From Heritagella sp051881655 (lineage in GTDB: Bacteria > Bacillota > Clostridia > Oscillospirales > Acutalibacteraceae): a DNA stretch of 5,026 bases. Positions 4,178 to 5,026 of this stretch are shown here, one piece after another. The notes beneath the pieces are model-generated. The model worked only from the letters and a program-made list of their open reading frames with translations. It made no database searches and had not been told where the DNA came from. Made by a program: the position numbers and the translations under genes. Every line of letters starts with the position of its first letter. The first letter of the stretch is position 1. The stretch is taken from the NCBI GenBank assembly GCA_051881655.1, contig JBJEQH010000009.1:1-5026 (forward strand), read 5' to 3'.

Positions 4178-5026
4178 TGGAGATTACGGTTGCAAAAACC
4201 GCCGGTTTTTGCTTTGGAGTGGACCGGGCGGTGAAAACCGTACAGGATCTGCTGAAAACCGAAAAAACGGTCTGCACCCTGGGGCCCATTATCCACAATG
4301 AGCAGATGGTAACCCTGCTGAAAGAGCAAGGGGCCTTCCCCGTAAATACCCCGGAGGAGGCGCCCCCCGGCACCCCCATTGTGATCCGCTCCCATGGGGT
4401 GGGGGAAGAGATGATCGCGCGCATTGAAAAAAGCGGCCATCGCTGTGTGGATGCCACCTGCCCCTTTGTAAAAAAGATCCACCGGCTGGTGCGCGAGGCC
4501 AGTGAAGAGGGCCGTCTGGTTCTGGTGGCCGGGGATCGGGATCATCCGGAGGTGCAGGGCATTTTGGGCCATGTGCATGGCCCCTGGGAGGTATTCCGGG
4601 GAGAAGAAGAGCTTCTTCTTTTGACACAGGCCCATCCCGAGTGGAAAAATTGCCCAATATGCGCCGTTTCCCAGACCACTTTTGCTGTGGAAGAATGGGA
4701 AAAATGTTTGAAAATCCTGCAAAGGGGGTATACAAACGCCCGGATTTTTGCTACAATATGTAATGCTACTGCACAACGCCAACGGGAAGCGGCGGAGCTG
4801 GCGCAGCACAGTGACCGGATGATTGTCATCGGCGGGCGTCACAGTTCCAATACCGCGAAGCTGCGGGAGGTGTGCAGTCCTTACTGCCCGACAACCCTGA
4901 TTGAAACGGCGGACGAGCTGCCGGTGCTGACGGGTGTGCATAAGGTTGGTATAACGGCGGGCGCTTCAACGCCTGCTCACATCATAAAGGAGGTACTTGT
5001 TACCATGTCTGAAATCAACGAGAGCG
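4177..5026 (+). CDS. ispH: 4-hydroxy-3-methylbut-2-enyl diphosphate reductase (IspH/LytB), probably fused to ribosomal protein S1; runs off the window
   Basis: The frame stays open from the ATG at 4177 to the window end (283 residues). IspH catalyses the last step of the MEP pathway, reducing HMBPP to IPP and DMAPP with a [4Fe-4S] cluster. The three cluster cysteines are present: C12 (AGFCFGV), C95 (DATCP) and C195 (ATICNAT). Active-site residues are also visible: H40 (IIHNEQ), H73 (RSHGV), H123 and E125 (DHPEV), T167 (SQTT), the SSN at 223-225, and S264 (AGASTP). The IspH domain is complete by about residue 275, yet there is no stop and the frame continues into MSEINES. In many Clostridia IspH is fused to 30S ribosomal protein S1, and this is the expected junction; the S1 part itself lies outside the window, so the fusion is inferred. 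AAGGAG (4164-4169) lies 7 bases before the ATG, and the start overlaps the previous stop by one base (TAATG). Confidence 0.96.
   Translation, partial: MEITVAKTAGFCFGVDRAVKTVQDLLKTEKTVCTLGPIIHNEQMVTLLKEQGAFPVNTPEEAPPGTPIVIRSHGVGEEMIARIEKSGHRCVDATCPFVKKIHRLVREASEEGRLVLVAGDRDHPEVQGILGHVHGPWEVFRGEEELLLLTQAHPEWKNCPICAVSQTTFAVEEWEKCLKILQRGYTNARIFATICNATAQRQREAAELAQHSDRMIVIGGRHSSNTAKLREVCSPYCPTTLIETADELPVLTGVHKVGITAGASTPAHIIKEVLVTMSEINES
4729..4757 (+). promoter_or_regulatory. Candidate internal housekeeping-sigma promoter within ispH
   Basis: TATACA (4729-4734; 4 of 6 matches to the -35 consensus TTGACA) is followed after exactly 17 bases by TACAAT (4752-4757; 5 of 6 to the -10 consensus). The -10 is preceded by TG at 4749-4750, giving the extended -10 form TGnTAnAAT. 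It lies in a locally AT-rich part of a GC-rich gene. Transcription would begin near 4764 and run about 240 bases to the internal ATG at 5005. This is a motif match only, inside coding sequence, so chance remains a real possibility. Confidence 0.35.
4986..4994 (+). promoter_or_regulatory. Internal Shine-Dalgarno ahead of the predicted S1 domain
   Basis: AAAGGAGGT is a near-perfect match to the anti-Shine-Dalgarno complement and is better than the site at any gene start in the window. It encodes Ile-Lys-Glu-Val in the IspH frame, so part of the match is forced by protein sequence. It lies 10-11 bases before an in-frame ATG at 5005-5007 (codon 277), exactly where IspH homology ends and S1 is expected to begin. 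It may allow a free S1 protein to be made from the fusion gene. Confidence 0.6.
5005..5026 (+). other. Possible internal translation start of ribosomal protein S1 (partial)
   Basis: An ATG in the same frame as ispH, opening MSEINES before the window ends. Short acidic/polar openings like this are common at the N-terminus of S1 proteins, but seven residues are too few to identify S1 by sequence. The call depends on the strong ribosome binding site upstream, the completed IspH domain just before it, and the known IspH-S1 fusions of Clostridia. Downstream sequence with repeated S1 RNA-binding domains would confirm it. Confidence 0.45.

Noticed and set aside
4621..4650. Perfect -35 hexamer TTGACA with AAAAAT 18 bases later inside ispH
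   Set aside because: The -10 match is poor and the spacing not ideal; a lone TTGACA is expected by chance at this sequence length.
4708..4734. TTGAAA - 15 bases - TATACA as an alternative internal promoter
   Set aside because: The spacer is too short for a standard housekeeping promoter. The overlapping 17-base-spaced extended -10 element is the better candidate.
4048..4941. Minus-strand open frame of nearly 300 codons opposite ispH
   Set aside because: It is antisense to a gene with all three cluster cysteines and active-site residues. The translation shows no domain, and no ribosome binding site was noted.

Overview
The window looks like a stretch of chromosome from a Gram-positive member of the Clostridia, most likely a gut-type Oscillospiraceae/Ruminococcaceae relative. 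The reasons are the gene order (HI0933-like flavoprotein, cmk, two plsC-type acyltransferases, then ispH running toward ribosomal protein S1), the purine-rich Shine-Dalgarno sequences, the moderately high GC content judged by eye, and the use of GTG/TTG-type starts. Species cannot be named from this sequence alone. There is no sign of a mobile element, CRISPR array, tRNA or rRNA.

Layout: all six genes are on the plus strand and closely packed. (1) 12-896, a MurR/RpiR-family regulator with an N-terminal helix-turn-helix and a C-terminal SIS sugar-phosphate domain; its true start may lie just outside the window. (2) 893-2161, an HI0933/YhiN/BaiN-like flavoprotein, joined to gene 1 by a 4-base ATGA overlap. 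(3) 2208-2885, cytidylate kinase cmk, after a 46-base gap. (4) 2893-3540, a canonical PlsC acyltransferase. (5) about 3515/3542 to 4177, a second, diverged PlsC paralogue with an altered motif III and an uncertain start. (6) 4177 to beyond the end, IspH (HMBPP reductase), whose frame runs without a stop into what is probably a fused ribosomal protein S1.

The genes make sense together as a housekeeping operon for membrane and translation. The acyltransferases make phosphatidic acid. Cmk recycles the CMP released when CDP-diacylglycerol is used. IspH makes the isoprenoid precursors IPP and DMAPP. S1 serves translation initiation, and cmk next to the S1 gene is an old bacterial neighbourhood. 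The overlaps and short gaps suggest one polycistronic mRNA with translational coupling. No intergenic promoter or terminator is visible.

The most interesting signals are at the 3' end. Inside the unbroken IspH-S1 frame there is a near-perfect Shine-Dalgarno (4986-4994) ahead of an in-frame ATG (5005) at the expected domain boundary, and about 250 bases upstream a promoter-like extended -10 element. Together these suggest that S1 may also be made as a separate protein from inside the fusion gene. Nothing else in the window clearly qualifies as an undescribed system.
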